From NCBI GenBank assembly GCA_963783865.1, contig CAWAPD010000001.1, positions 992,001-1,056,000 of the forward strand: 64,000 bases of DNA. The letters are read 5' to 3'. A program made the position numbers and the translations under genes. The DNA comes from CAWAPD01 sp963783865. GTDB taxonomy: Bacteria > Actinomycetota > Thermoleophilia > UBA2241. The notes beneath the pieces are model-generated. The model was not told the DNA's origin, did not search any database, and saw only the letters and a list, made by a program, of their open reading frames with translations. This document shows, piece after piece, positions 38,008-46,750 of the stretch. The stretch's first letter is position 1. Every line of letters starts with the position of its first letter.

Positions 38008-38041
38008 TTCGCGTTCATGCCGGCGCCTGACCTGGGGGGAC

Positions 38042-39343
38042 ATGAAGTACTGCCCGAACTGCGGTACGAAGCTTCACAGCGACGTTGCCGGTTGCCCCGA
38101 GTGCGGGGGTCGGTGGGCGGCCGACGGAGACTTCGTACCGCCGGCCGCCCCGGCCGTCGAACCCGGGGCGCAACCGCCGTGGGAGAAGGCGTCAAGCCCC
38201 ACCTACCCGTACTGCGGTTTCAAGCCGCGCGTCGCGGCGCGCCTCATCGACGAGCTCGTGTGCCTTGCGATCGCCGTCGTCATGGGTTTCGTGGCGGCGA
38301 TCATCATCGCGATTGTGGCCCGCGCGACCGGGAGGGCTGCGCGACCTCTCCTCGATGCGTGGGCGGGGCGAACGTGGCCGTTCGTGGTCTTCCTGGCCGT
38401 GACGATCGTTGCGTCGCTGGCGTACCACGTGCTGTCCGACGCCGTCCACGGATCGACCCTCGGCAAGATGGCCCTCGGCATGACCGTGCTCGGCGACTCG
38501 GGCGACTTCTGCTCATGGGGTGCGGCGCTGAAGCGGGAGCTCGCATACATCATGGACGCGATGTTCTTCGGGCTGGTCGCCTACGAAGTCATGAAGGACG
38601 AGCCACGCGGTCAGCGCGTCGGCGACTTCTGGGCCCACACGGTCGTGGTGCGCCGCGAGTCGCTGCAGCCCGCACAGCGGCGGTCGACCTCGAGGTTCGC
38701 GGCCGCCGCCGCAGCGGCATGCCTCGTGTTCGTTGCCGTTGCGGCGGCTCCCCGAGTGCTTGCGGTGGCGACGAACACGGGCAGTGCGGCCGCCGACCAA
38801 GTGGCCTCCGCGGCGGCTCAGACGTCGGCGTGGACGACTATCGACGGCGACGGCGTGAGCGTGTCGCTTCCCGACTCCTTCTTCGGCGGCGATCCCTCCG
38901 TCGAAGGTCAGGCGATCACCGCGAAGATCAGGTCGCTGGGTCCGACCTACGCGCCGATGGTCTCCTGGGTGAACCAGATGACGACCGGGCCGTCGCACGT
39001 CCTGCTGATCTCGATCGATGCGAAGTCGGGCGAGTTCGCCACGCTGGCCGTCCTCACGGGATCGGTCCCCGAGGGAACCAGAATCGGCACGTACACGCGT
39101 CAGGCGGCCGAGGGCTACTCCCGGAACTACCAGGTCACCGATTGGCGGGTCGTGTCGCTGGGAGACCGGCGCGCGGGTCGGCTGACGATCGACCGCTCGA
39201 ACGAGAAGGCTGCCGATGCCGTGTACGTCTTCGTGAAAGGCCGTACGGTCTACCTCCTCGTCTACACCACGACGGCGCAGGGGCTGAACGCGTCGCTCCC
39301 CGTGTTCGACAAGAGCGCGGGAAGCTTCGCCACGATCCGCTGA
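38042..39343 (+). CDS. Zinc-ribbon and RDD-domain membrane protein with extracellular domain
   Basis: A 433-residue protein. Residues 1-25 form a zinc ribbon (CPNCGTKLHSDVAGCPECGG). Residues about 60-200 are an RDD domain (RVAARLIDELVCLAIAVVMGF with its conserved Asp, then GSTLGKMALGMTVLGDSGD). A further helix near 220 leads to an extracellular domain of about 170 residues (DGVSVSLPDSFFGGDPSVEG onward) resembling the lipoprotein domains encoded downstream. Function is unknown. ATG 38042 follows GGGGGGA. Confidence 0.78.
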   Translation: MKYCPNCGTKLHSDVAGCPECGGRWAADGDFVPPAAPAVEPGAQPPWEKASSPTYPYCGFKPRVAARLIDELVCLAIAVVMGFVAAIIIAIVARATGRAARPLLDAWAGRTWPFVVFLAVTIVASLAYHVLSDAVHGSTLGKMALGMTVLGDSGDFCSWGAALKRELAYIMDAMFFGLVAYEVMKDEPRGQRVGDFWAHTVVVRRESLQPAQRRSTSRFAAAAAAACLVFVAVAAAPRVLAVATNTGSAAADQVASAAAQTSAWTTIDGDGVSVSLPDSFFGGDPSVEGQAITAKIRSLGPTYAPMVSWVNQMTTGPSHVLLISIDAKSGEFATLAVLTGSVPEGTRIGTYTRQAAEGYSRNYQVTDWRVVSLGDRRAGRLTIDRSNEKAADAVYVFVKGRTVYLLVYTTTAQGLNASLPVFDKSAGSFATIR

Positions 39344-39432
39344 CGTCCGTTCCGTCGCGCGTCCCGCCGGCGACGAGTAGGATTGAGCGCAGGCTTGCCG
39401 TGTGAACGGCCCATCCGAGAAGCGAGGTGACG

Positions 39433-40293
39433 ATGAGTGACGCGAGCATCCGGCAGGTGAACGCCGGCGACGTCACGGCTGCCGTGAAGCAGATGTGCAT
39501 GGAGGCCAACTACGACCTGCCCGACGACGTCTATCAGGCGCTGAAGGACGGCAAGGCCAAAGAGGACTCGCCGGTCGGCAAGGCCGTGTTCGACCAGCTG
39601 GTCGAGAACGCCGACATCGCCCGCCGCGACCGCGTGCCGATCTGCCAGGACACCGGGTTCGCGGTGTTCTTCGTCGAGGTCGGCCAGGACGTGCACTTCT
39701 CGGGCGGCGACTTCCGCGAGGCGATCGACGAGGGCGTGCGCCAGGGCTACGGCGACGGCTTCCTGCGGAAGTCCGTCGCCGAGCAGCCGGCGCACGCCCG
39801 CCAGAACACCAAGGACAACACGCCCGCGATCGTGCACACCAGCATCGTGCCCGGCGACAAGGTCGAGATCTGGATGATGGCCAAGGGCGGCGGCGCCGAG
39901 AACATGTCGTCGCTCAACATGCTCAAGCCGGCCCAGGGCTGGGGCGGCATGGTGCAGGCGGTGCTCGACACCGTCTCGCGCGCCGGCTCCAACCCTTGCC
40001 CACCGATCGTCGTGGGCGTGGGCATCGGTGGCACCATCGAGATGTGCACCCTGCTGGCCAAGAAGGCGCTGCTGCGCGACATCGGTTCGGTCCACCCCGA
40101 CGAGCGCATCGCCGGCATGGAGGCCGAGCTCCTCGAACGCATCAACGCCCTCGGCATCGGCCCGCAGGGCCTGGGCGGCACGCAGACCGCGCTCGCCGTC
40201 TTCGTCGAGGAGATGCCCTGCCACATCGCCAGCATGCCGATGGCGGTCAACGTCCAGTGTCACGCGCAGCGGCACAAACATTTCATCCTGTAG
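39433..40293 (+). CDS. Class I fumarate hydratase, alpha (N-terminal) subunit
   Basis: Iron-sulfur subunit (286 residues) of two-part class I fumarase, which hydrates fumarate to malate. Cluster cysteines are found in VPICQDTGFAVFF, SNPCPPIVVGVGIGG and VNVQCHAQRH. The dehydratase cluster is oxygen-labile, which suits low-oxygen growth. ATG 39433 is preferred over an in-frame GTG two codons earlier. A TAGGAT hexamer at 39378-39383 may be its -10. The beta-subunit gene follows after 14 nt. Confidence 0.93.
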   Translation: MSDASIRQVNAGDVTAAVKQMCMEANYDLPDDVYQALKDGKAKEDSPVGKAVFDQLVENADIARRDRVPICQDTGFAVFFVEVGQDVHFSGGDFREAIDEGVRQGYGDGFLRKSVAEQPAHARQNTKDNTPAIVHTSIVPGDKVEIWMMAKGGGAENMSSLNMLKPAQGWGGMVQAVLDTVSRAGSNPCPPIVVGVGIGGTIEMCTLLAKKALLRDIGSVHPDERIAGMEAELLERINALGIGPQGLGGTQTALAVFVEEMPCHIASMPMAVNVQCHAQRHKHFIL

Positions 40294-40307
40294 GGAGGGG
40301 AGGAGAG

Positions 40308-40865
40308 ATGGCAGCCAAGAAGATCACCACCCCTCTGACCGACGAGGTCGTGCGCGAGCTGCGTGCCGGCGACGAGGTCGAGATCACCGGGGTCGTCTAC
40401 CAGGCGCGCGACGCCGCCCACAAGCGGCTGGTGGCGCTGCTCGAGGCCGGCGAGCCGCTGCCCTTCGAGCTGCAGGGCGCGGTCGTCTACTACATGGGCC
40501 CGTCGCCGACCAAGCCGGGCAACGTGATCGGCTCGGCCGGGCCGACGACCAGCGGTCGCATGGACGCCTACGCGCCGCTGCTCATGAGGCACGGCCTGAA
40601 GGGCATGATCGGCAAGGGCCTGCGCCTGCCCGAGGTCAAGCAGGCCATGAAGGACAACACGGCCGTCTACTTCGCGGCCACCGGCGGCGCCGGCGCGTTG
40701 CTCGCGCAGCGGATCGTCGGCAACGAGGTGATCGCCTATCCGGAGCTCGGGGCCGAGGCGATCGCCAGGCTCGAGGTGCGCGACTTCCCGGTGATCGTCG
40801 TCAACGACTGTCACGGCGCCGACCTGTACGAAGAAGGCCGCGCGAAGTACGCGCGCGAGGCGTGA
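40308..40865 (+). CDS. Class I fumarate hydratase, beta (C-terminal) subunit
   Basis: Swivel-domain subunit (185 residues) completing the fumarase. Family motifs are YYMGPSPTKPGNVIGSAGPTTSGRMD, GLKGMIGKG and AVYFAATGGAGALLAQRI. The ribosome site GGGAGGGGAGGAGAG is among the strongest in the window. The stop TGA overlaps an in-frame GTG of the lipoprotein gene downstream. Confidence 0.93.
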   Translation: MAAKKITTPLTDEVVRELRAGDEVEITGVVYQARDAAHKRLVALLEAGEPLPFELQGAVVYYMGPSPTKPGNVIGSAGPTTSGRMDAYAPLLMRHGLKGMIGKGLRLPEVKQAMKDNTAVYFAATGGAGALLAQRIVGNEVIAYPELGAEAIARLEVRDFPVIVVNDCHGADLYEEGRAKYAREA

Positions 40866-40882
40866 GACCGGGCGGGCACCGC

Positions 40883-41512
40883 GTGCCGAAGCGGGCGAGG
40901 GCGGCGGCGCTGTGCGCCGCCGCCCTCGCCCTGTTCGCGACCGCGCTCAGCGTGGCGTCGTGCGGCGGCTCGACGCCGGGGGCGAACGGAGCCTCGTCGC
41001 CCGCCGCCACATCGCCACTGTCGACCACGTCGCCGGGCGCCACTTCGACGGTGACCAACGACCGCTACGGGTTCGGGTTCTCCTACGACCCGAAGGCGCT
41101 GGAGTTCAGGACCAAGGGCCTCATCGCCAAGAGCGACGCCGGCAAGGTGCTGTTCGTGGCGGAGTTCCGCGACAAGCAGCGTATCGACGGCTTCCTCACG
41201 ATCCGGGTGGAGCCGAACCGCGCCGGGATGGCGAGCCGCGACGAGATGCAGAAGACGGCGGCGGCCTTGAACGCGGCCTCGGCCACGACCGACGGCTGGG
41301 TCTGGAGCGTCGAAGAGACCGAGGGACGGCCGTACATGGCGTTCCACGGCGTCATGGAGAAGGGCCCGCCGCAGATCGAGGTGCGCGGGCGCCGCTTCCT
41401 GGGGCCGAAGTACGCCTACACGGTCGCGCTGATGGGACCGACCGACTACCTGGCCGATCCGCCGGCCTCGCTCACCGAGATCGTCGACTCGTTCCGGCCG
41501 GCGCGGTTCTGA
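40883..41512 (+). CDS. Lipoprotein with PsbP-like domain
   Basis: A 209-residue lipoprotein. A basic KRAR start and an Ala/Leu core end at the lipobox SVASC, followed by a Ser/Thr/Pro linker and a domain opening YGFGFSYDPKALEF and closing LTEIVDSFRPARF. The fold pattern matches the PsbP-like domains of stress or sorting lipoproteins. GTG 40883 gives a standard signal peptide; GTG 40862, overlapping the fumarase stop, is an alternative. The signal-peptide codons form a perfect 18-bp hairpin. Confidence 0.75.
   Translation: MPKRARAAALCAAALALFATALSVASCGGSTPGANGASSPAATSPLSTTSPGATSTVTNDRYGFGFSYDPKALEFRTKGLIAKSDAGKVLFVAEFRDKQRIDGFLTIRVEPNRAGMASRDEMQKTAAALNAASATTDGWVWSVEETEGRPYMAFHGVMEKGPPQIEVRGRRFLGPKYAYTVALMGPTDYLADPPASLTEIVDSFRPARF
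40893..40931. other. 18-bp perfect hairpin inside a signal-peptide coding region
   Basis: Arms 40893-40910 and 40914-40931 pair perfectly around TGT. The hairpin lies 28 nt after the fumarase stop, where a terminator would be expected, yet it codes for the signal peptide of the next gene. Confidence 0.6.
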
Positions 41513-41518
41513 GTGACG

Positions 41519-41560
41519 AAGGGGGCGGGGGCGGCGCGGATGCGCCGCCCCCGCCCCCTT
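41519..41560. terminator. 19-bp bidirectional terminator between convergent lipoprotein genes
   Basis: Arms 41519-41537 and 41542-41560 pair perfectly with a 4-nt loop. It sits between gene ends at 41512(+) and 41579(-), and T-rich sequence flanks both sides. Confidence 0.75.
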
Positions 41561-41578
41561 CCTTGCGCTCCTAGCGGG

Positions 41579-42118
41579 TCAGGGCGTCGCCGGAGGTGAC
41601 GGCGTGAAGGACGACGCGAGCTTGTCCAGCTCCTTGAGCATCGACTTCATGGCCACCTGACCCTTGGCGATCTGCTTGAGGGCCGATTTCAGGTTGGCGG
41701 TGCTCTTCGTCCCCGACGCGGCCATCTGGCGGATCTTGTCGACGCCGTTGAAGTAGCCCTGCAGGGCGGCCAGCCACAGCTTGTGGATACCCTGGAGGCG
41801 CTGGCTGGGGACCTGCCGCTTCGACCAGGTGGAGAGGGCCGAGACGAGCTGCGCGTCGGCCGCGGTGAGCTTGGCCTTGTCGCTCTGGCTGAGCGGCAGG
41901 TCGCCCAGCTTGGCGAGGCTCTGCAGCGAGTGCGCGGTCTGGGTCTCCGAGGCGGCGAGGTCGTTCAGGTAGGCGGTCTCGTCGGCGCTGAGGCTGCCGG
42001 CCGGCGTGGCGCTCGACGACGTCCCCGTGGAGGCCGAGCTGCAGGCCCCGGCGCCCGCGGCGACGAGGAGCGCGACGAGGGCGAAGGCGATCCCCCGAGC
42101 GAGACTGCGATGTGGCAT
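41579..42118 (-). CDS. Lipoprotein, mostly helical
   Basis: A 179-residue secreted protein. The signal peptide ends at lipobox AGAGAC, then a Ser/Thr linker leads to a helical domain (ADETAYLNDLAASETQTAHSLQ, QGIHKLWLAALQGYFNGVDKI, LKSALKQIAKGQVAMKSMLKEL). It has no recognised family. ATG 42118 follows GGGAGGA. It is divergent from the next lipoprotein gene. Confidence 0.68.
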   Translation of the reverse strand: MPHRSLARGIAFALVALLVAAGAGACSSASTGTSSSATPAGSLSADETAYLNDLAASETQTAHSLQSLAKLGDLPLSQSDKAKLTAADAQLVSALSTWSKRQVPSQRLQGIHKLWLAALQGYFNGVDKIRQMAASGTKSTANLKSALKQIAKGQVAMKSMLKELDKLASSFTPSPPATP

Positions 42119-42180
42119 GGGTCCTCCCGTGACGGGTTGGCGATGGCTGCAGTATCCGTTGGGCGGCGGCGCGTGTAAAC

Positions 42181-42234
42181 GGGCGGGCGGGGACGGTGTC
42201 GCGCCGCTCGGGCGCGATACCGGCCCCGCCCGCC
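42181..42234. other. Long imperfect hairpin in a divergent promoter region
   Basis: Sequence near 42181-42204 can fold on 42209-42234 with few mismatches (GGGCGGGG against CCCCGCCC at the base). It lies between divergent starts 42118(-) and 42274(+), so it is not a simple terminator. Confidence 0.4.
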
Positions 42235-42259
42235 AGCTTGCGCGCCGCCGCCGCACTGC

Positions 42260-42276
42260 TATCCTTCTCACACATG
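42260..42276 (+). promoter_or_regulatory. Leaderless -10 element of the lipoprotein gene
   Basis: TATCCT (42260-42265) lies 8 nt before ATG 42274, with no Shine-Dalgarno site. Confidence 0.55.
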
Positions 42277-42990
42277 ACACGCCCGACCCCCGCCAGCCCA
42301 TCCTGCCCGACACTGTCGCGGAGCCGTTCCCGCCGTGTCGCGCGCCCGTCACTCGCTCGCGCGCTCGCGCTGGTGGCGGCCGCCGCCGCGGCGGCGGCCG
42401 TCTTCACGCTCGCCGGCTGTGGCCAGGACATCACCTCGCAGACCCACAGCGACCCCAAGTACGGCTACCAGTTCACCTACGACGCCACGCGGCTCTTCAA
42501 CGGGGGCCCGACGGGCATGATCGATAAGACGGCGCTCAGGCAGTTCATCATGTACGACCACGGCATAGCCGAGGACCGGGTCGCGGCGATCGGCGTGTCG
42601 GTGTTCGCCGGCAACGGCATCGACCCCACGGTGCCGCAGCTTCGCAAGATCGCTCGCGACTGGAACCGGATCCGCGCCCGCGAGCATCCCGGCGTGCCGG
42701 GGCGGTATCGCGTCACGCGCTTCTTCCCCAACGAGCCGGGACTCGAGCTCAAGAGCATCTTGAAGATCGGCAGCGGCCAGGTCCTGGGCACCGCCGACTA
42801 CACCTGGTTCGAGCCGCGCTACTGGTACCAGATGCACATGCAGTCGCTCAAGAAGGACTGGGCGTCGGACTACCTCTACTACCAGGGGATCATGAAGACG
42901 CTCACCTTCAACGGGATGAACATCCCCGGTCCCTATCCGTCCACCCCGGCGAGCGCGGCGCCCTCAGCGCCGGCGACGGGCACTCCATGA
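42274..42990 (+). CDS. Lipoprotein, paralogue of the one at 40883
   Basis: A 238-residue lipoprotein with a long basic n-region, an Ala-rich core and lipobox TLAGC. The mature part starts YGYQFTYDATRLFNGGP, mirrors the 40883 product in layout, and has a Trp/Tyr-rich end (FEPRYWYQMHMQSLKKDW). The Ala-rich core is encoded by a 24-nt near-perfect palindrome (42377-42400). It precedes sdhA by 53 nt. Confidence 0.75.
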   Translation: MTRPTPASPSCPTLSRSRSRRVARPSLARALALVAAAAAAAAVFTLAGCGQDITSQTHSDPKYGYQFTYDATRLFNGGPTGMIDKTALRQFIMYDHGIAEDRVAAIGVSVFAGNGIDPTVPQLRKIARDWNRIRAREHPGVPGRYRVTRFFPNEPGLELKSILKIGSGQVLGTADYTWFEPRYWYQMHMQSLKKDWASDYLYYQGIMKTLTFNGMNIPGPYPSTPASAAPSAPATGTP

Positions 42991-43043
42991 CGGTCCGACC
43001 CGCGCCCGCGCGCGCCGCGCGGGGCGCCGCCTAGGGCGCCGTC

Positions 43044-44714
43044 GTGCCCGAGCACGACGTCCTCATCGTCGGAGCCGGCCTGGCCGGACTGCGCGCGGCC
43101 ATCGCGGCCGCCGACGCCGGCGTCGACGTGGCCCTGATCACCAAGGTCCACCCGGTGCGCAGCCACACGTGCTGCGCCCAGGGCGGCATCAACGCCGCCC
43201 TGGGCGACGACGACTCGCCCGAGGCGCACCTGTTCGACACCGTGAAGGGCTCGGACTACCTCGGCGACCAGGACGCGATCGAGGTCATGACCCGCGAGGC
43301 GCCGCGCGACATCATCGCCCTCGAGCACATGGGCTGCCCCTTCAGCCGCAACGACGACGGCACCGTCGCCCAGCGGCCGTTCGGTGGCGCCGGGTTCCCG
43401 CGCACCGCCTACGCCGCCGACATCTCCGGCTTCGTGATCCTGCACACGCTCTACGAGCAGGCGCTCAAGCGCAACGTGCGCGTGTACGAGGAGTGGTTCC
43501 TGCTCGAGCTGGCGCTGCAGGGCGACATGGCCGCCGGGGTGCTGGCGATCGACATCCGCAGCGGCCGCCTGCACGAGTTGAAGGCCAAGGCCGTGATCTT
43601 CGCCACCGGGCCGACCAGCCGCGTGTACGAGGGCTCGTCGAACTCGGTCGACTGCACCGGCGACGGCACGGCCGTCGCCTACCGGGCGGGGCTCGAGCTG
43701 ATGGACCTCGAGTTCGTGCAGTTCCACCCCACGGGGCTGCGCAACGGCGTGCTGGTCACCGAGGGCTGCCGCGGCGAGGGCGGCATCCTCGTCAATTCCG
43801 AGGGCGAGCGGTTCATGAAGCGCTACGCGCCCAACAAGATGGAGCTCGCCAGCCGCGACGTGGTCTCCCGCGCCGAGGCCGAGGAGATGGCGGCCGGGCG
43901 CGACGTCGACGGGTTCATCCTGCTCGACCTGCGCCCGATCGGGGCCGAGAAGATCAAGACGCGGCTGCTGCAGGTGCGCGAGCTGTCGATGGACATCGCC
44001 GGCGTCGACCCCTGCGAGGCACCGATCCCGATCCGCCCGACGCCGCACTACTTCATGGGCGGCATCAGGGTCGACGTGGACGCGCGCTCGCCGAAGGTGC
44101 CCAACTTCTTCGCCGCCGGCGAGTGCAGCTGCATCAGCGTGCACGGCGCCAACCGGCTGGGCGGCAACTCACTGCTCGACGGCGTGGTGTTCGGGCGGCG
44201 GGCGGGCGAGGCGGCGGCGGCGTGGGCCAAGGCCAACGCCGCCGCCGCCTTCCCGCCCGCCGCCCGGACCGGCGTGGAGGCGCGCCTTCGCGATCTGGTC
44301 GATCGCGAAGGCGGCGAGCGCCACGCCGGCATCCGCGCCGAGCTGCAGTCGCTCATGCTGCGCGACGTCGGCATCTACCGCGAGAAGGCCTCGCTCGAGT
44401 CGGCGCTGGCGGCGGTGCGCGAGCTCAAGCAGCGCTACGCCGGCGTCGTCGTGCAGGACAAGGGCCGCCTGTTCAACACCGACCTCCTGCAGACGATCGA
44501 GACCGGCCACCTGCTCGACGTGGCCGAGTGCATCGTGGGCGGCGCCCTCTACCGCGAGGAGAGCCGGGGCAGCCACGCGCGCCGCGACTTCCCCGAGCGC
44601 GACGACAAGCAGTGGCTGCGCCACACCACGTTCACCCGCGGCGACGACGGGCCGGTCCGCGACTACGCGCCGGTCACGCTCGGCCTGCACGAGCCCGAGG
44701 CGAGGACCTACTGA
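43044..44714 (+). CDS. sdhA: Succinate dehydrogenase/fumarate reductase flavoprotein subunit
   Basis: A 556-residue FAD subunit. The [17 protein letters not shown] motif binds FAD, H41 in [11 protein letters not shown] is the covalent flavin site, and the substrate loop [20 protein letters not shown] and [10 protein letters not shown] are present. With the next two genes it forms a type E-like complex that interconverts succinate and fumarate at the membrane. GTG 43044 has no clear ribosome site. The stop overlaps the sdhB start (TGATG). Confidence 0.94.
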   Translation: MPEHDVLIVGAGLAGLRAAIAAADAGVDVALITKVHPVRSHTCCAQGGINAALGDDDSPEAHLFDTVKGSDYLGDQDAIEVMTREAPRDIIALEHMGCPFSRNDDGTVAQRPFGGAGFPRTAYAADISGFVILHTLYEQALKRNVRVYEEWFLLELALQGDMAAGVLAIDIRSGRLHELKAKAVIFATGPTSRVYEGSSNSVDCTGDGTAVAYRAGLELMDLEFVQFHPTGLRNGVLVTEGCRGEGGILVNSEGERFMKRYAPNKMELASRDVVSRAEAEEMAAGRDVDGFILLDLRPIGAEKIKTRLLQVRELSMDIAGVDPCEAPIPIRPTPHYFMGGIRVDVDARSPKVPNFFAAGECSCISVHGANRLGGNSLLDGVVFGRRAGEAAAAWAKANAAAAFPPAARTGVEARLRDLVDREGGERHAGIRAELQSLMLRDVGIYREKASLESALAAVRELKQRYAGVVVQDKGRLFNTDLLQTIETGHLLDVAECIVGGALYREESRGSHARRDFPERDDKQWLRHTTFTRGDDGPVRDYAPVTLGLHEPEARTY

Positions 44715-45790
44715 TGGTGCGCGCCGGTCTCAGGGTGCGTCGCTTCGACCCCCAACAGGGCAGCGAGCCGACCTGGACCACCTACCAGGTCGAGCTGCCC
44801 GACGGCTCGACGGTGCTCGAGGCGCTGATGAAGATCCAGGACGAGCAGGACGGCACGCTGTCGTTCCGCCGCGCCTGCCGGCACGCGATCTGCGGCTCCT
44901 GCGCGATGATGATCAACGGCTGCTCCAAGCTGGCCTGCAACACCCAGGTGTCGCTGGTGGCCGAGCAGGCGGCGCGGATGGCGGCCCACGGGCGCGAGGC
45001 GTGGCGGGACGGTCGCGAGGACGCCGCCGCCGAGGAGGGTGCCGCGCCCATCCTGATCGAGCCGCTCGGCAACATGCCGGTCGTCAAGGACCTGGTCACC
45101 GACATGGACGCCTTCTGGCGCAAGCAGCGCCGCGTGCGGCCCTGGCTGTTCCCGCCGGACGACGGGGTCGACCCCGACCACGAGCGCCGCATGTCGCCGC
45201 AGGAGTGGGACCGCATGGCCCAGGGGCTGCTCTGCCTGGAGTGCGGCTCGTGCTACTCGGAGTGCGACGCGGTGACGGCGTCGCCCGAGTTCGTGGGCCC
45301 GGCGGCGCTGGCCAAGGCGCACCGCTACACGACCGACACCCGCGACGCCGGCGCCCACGAGCGGCTCGCCGACCTCTCCGACGAGCACGGCTTGTGGGAG
45401 TGCATGCGCTGCTACTTCTGCAGCGAGCGCTGCCCCAAGCGGATCCGGGTGCGCGACCTGATCGCGCAGCTCGGCGAGCTGGCGGTGCGCGAGGGTCTCG
45501 ACACCGACCCCGGGGCCCGGCACGCGGCGGCGTTCGTCGAGTCGCTCGAGAAGAGCGGGCGCCTCGACGAGACGCGGCTCGCGATGCGCAGCCAGGGCGT
45601 CGGCTGGGCGGCGCAGCGCCTGCCCATGGCCGTGCGCGTGGCGCTGGCCGGCAAGCTGACGCTGCCGCCGCGCCCGATCGACGGCCACGAGGCGCTGCGC
45701 CGCGTCATGGATGCGGCCGGGGCTGAGGCCGCCGGTGACAGCGACGCCGCCGACGCCGCCGGCGCCGACTCGGTGGAGATGGACGACTGA
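44714..45790 (+). CDS. sdhB: Succinate dehydrogenase/fumarate reductase iron-sulfur subunit with an extra cluster cysteine
   Basis: A 358-residue subunit. The [2Fe-2S] ligands are C55, C60, C63 and C75; the first [4Fe-4S] motif is C174, C177, C180, C184 (CLECGSCYSEC). The third site reads CMRCYFCSERCP (C230, C233, C236, C240), four cysteines where ordinary SdhB has three for [3Fe-4S]; a second [4Fe-4S] is therefore predicted, as in type E enzymes. The C-terminus after about 310 is an Ala/Asp-rich extension. The stop overlaps the sdhE start. Confidence 0.92.
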   Translation: MVRAGLRVRRFDPQQGSEPTWTTYQVELPDGSTVLEALMKIQDEQDGTLSFRRACRHAICGSCAMMINGCSKLACNTQVSLVAEQAARMAAHGREAWRDGREDAAAEEGAAPILIEPLGNMPVVKDLVTDMDAFWRKQRRVRPWLFPPDDGVDPDHERRMSPQEWDRMAQGLLCLECGSCYSECDAVTASPEFVGPAALAKAHRYTTDTRDAGAHERLADLSDEHGLWECMRCYFCSERCPKRIRVRDLIAQLGELAVREGLDTDPGARHAAAFVESLEKSGRLDETRLAMRSQGVGWAAQRLPMAVRVALAGKLTLPPRPIDGHEALRRVMDAAGAEAAGDSDAADAAGADSVEMDD

Positions 45791-46686
45791 TGAGCGACGG
45801 GCTGCGCTACGCCTACTACACCGGCTGCGTGCCCAAGCAGAGCACGCGCGAGCTCGACGTCGCCACGCGGCTCGTGTGCGAGCGGCTCGGCGTGGAGCTG
45901 CGCGAGATGACCGGCGCGCCCTGCTGCGGCGCCGGCGACGTCGACGAGGTCGACGCCGGGCTGAACACGGCCGTCAACGCCGTCACGCTGGCGCAGGCCG
46001 AGCGTGACGGCGTCGACGTGATGACCATCTGCAACGTCTGCAACCTGAACCTGCGGGCCGTGAACCAGCGGCTCAAGGACGACGCCGCCGAGCTGACGCG
46101 CGCGAACCGCGCACTGGCGGCCGGCGGCTACGAGTACAAGGGCGGGGTCGACGTCGTCCACCTGCTGTCGGTGCTGGTCGACACGCTGGGGCCCGACGCC
46201 GTCGCCGCCAGGGTGACGCGGCCGCTGCGCGGCGTGCGCATCGCGCCCTTCTACGGCTGCCAGGTGCTGCGGCCCAGCACCGTCACCGGCGTCGACGACC
46301 CCGACGACCCGCAGTCGCTGGAGCTGCTGATCGAGGCCTGCGGGGCCACGCCGGTCGACTACGACGCGCGCCTGTCGTGCTGCGGCTGGCCGATCATCGT
46401 CGCCCGCGAGGACACCGCGGTGACGATGTCGGGCGCCGATCTGGCGTCGGCGGCCGCTGCGCGGGCCGACGCCGTCGTCACTCCGTGCCCCCTGTGCCAC
46501 ATCTCGCTTGACGGCTACCAGCAGAAGGCGGCCCGCCGGCGTGGCGAGGAGCTGCGACTGCCCGTGCTGCATCTGTCGCAGCTCATCGGCCTCGCGCTCG
46601 GCCTCAGCCCGCGCGAGCTTCGCCTCGACCGCCACGTCACCTCCACGCGGTCGCTGGTCGCCCGGCTTGGCCTGTCCCTCGCCTGA
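45790..46686 (+). CDS. CCG-domain subunit of succinate dehydrogenase (SdhE/HdrB-like)
   Basis: A 298-residue protein with two cysteine-rich CCG domains: CVPKQS, PCCGAGD and CNVCN in the first; GCQVLRP, SCCGWP and CPLCHISLDGYQ in the second. Such subunits, like HdrB, bind special iron-sulfur clusters and replace the membrane anchors SdhC/SdhD in type E succinate:quinone reductases. No hydrophobic anchor genes follow, which fits that type. ATG 45790 overlaps the sdhB stop. Confidence 0.9.
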   Translation: MSDGLRYAYYTGCVPKQSTRELDVATRLVCERLGVELREMTGAPCCGAGDVDEVDAGLNTAVNAVTLAQAERDGVDVMTICNVCNLNLRAVNQRLKDDAAELTRANRALAAGGYEYKGGVDVVHLLSVLVDTLGPDAVAARVTRPLRGVRIAPFYGCQVLRPSTVTGVDDPDDPQSLELLIEACGATPVDYDARLSCCGWPIIVAREDTAVTMSGADLASAAAARADAVVTPCPLCHISLDGYQQKAARRRGEELRLPVLHLSQLIGLALGLSPRELRLDRHVTSTRSLVARLGLSLA

Positions 46687-46750
46687 CGGGTAGGCTACAG
46701 GCTACGGCGCGCCCGCCGGCCGGGCGCGGCAGCTGCAAGGGAGGTCTCGC

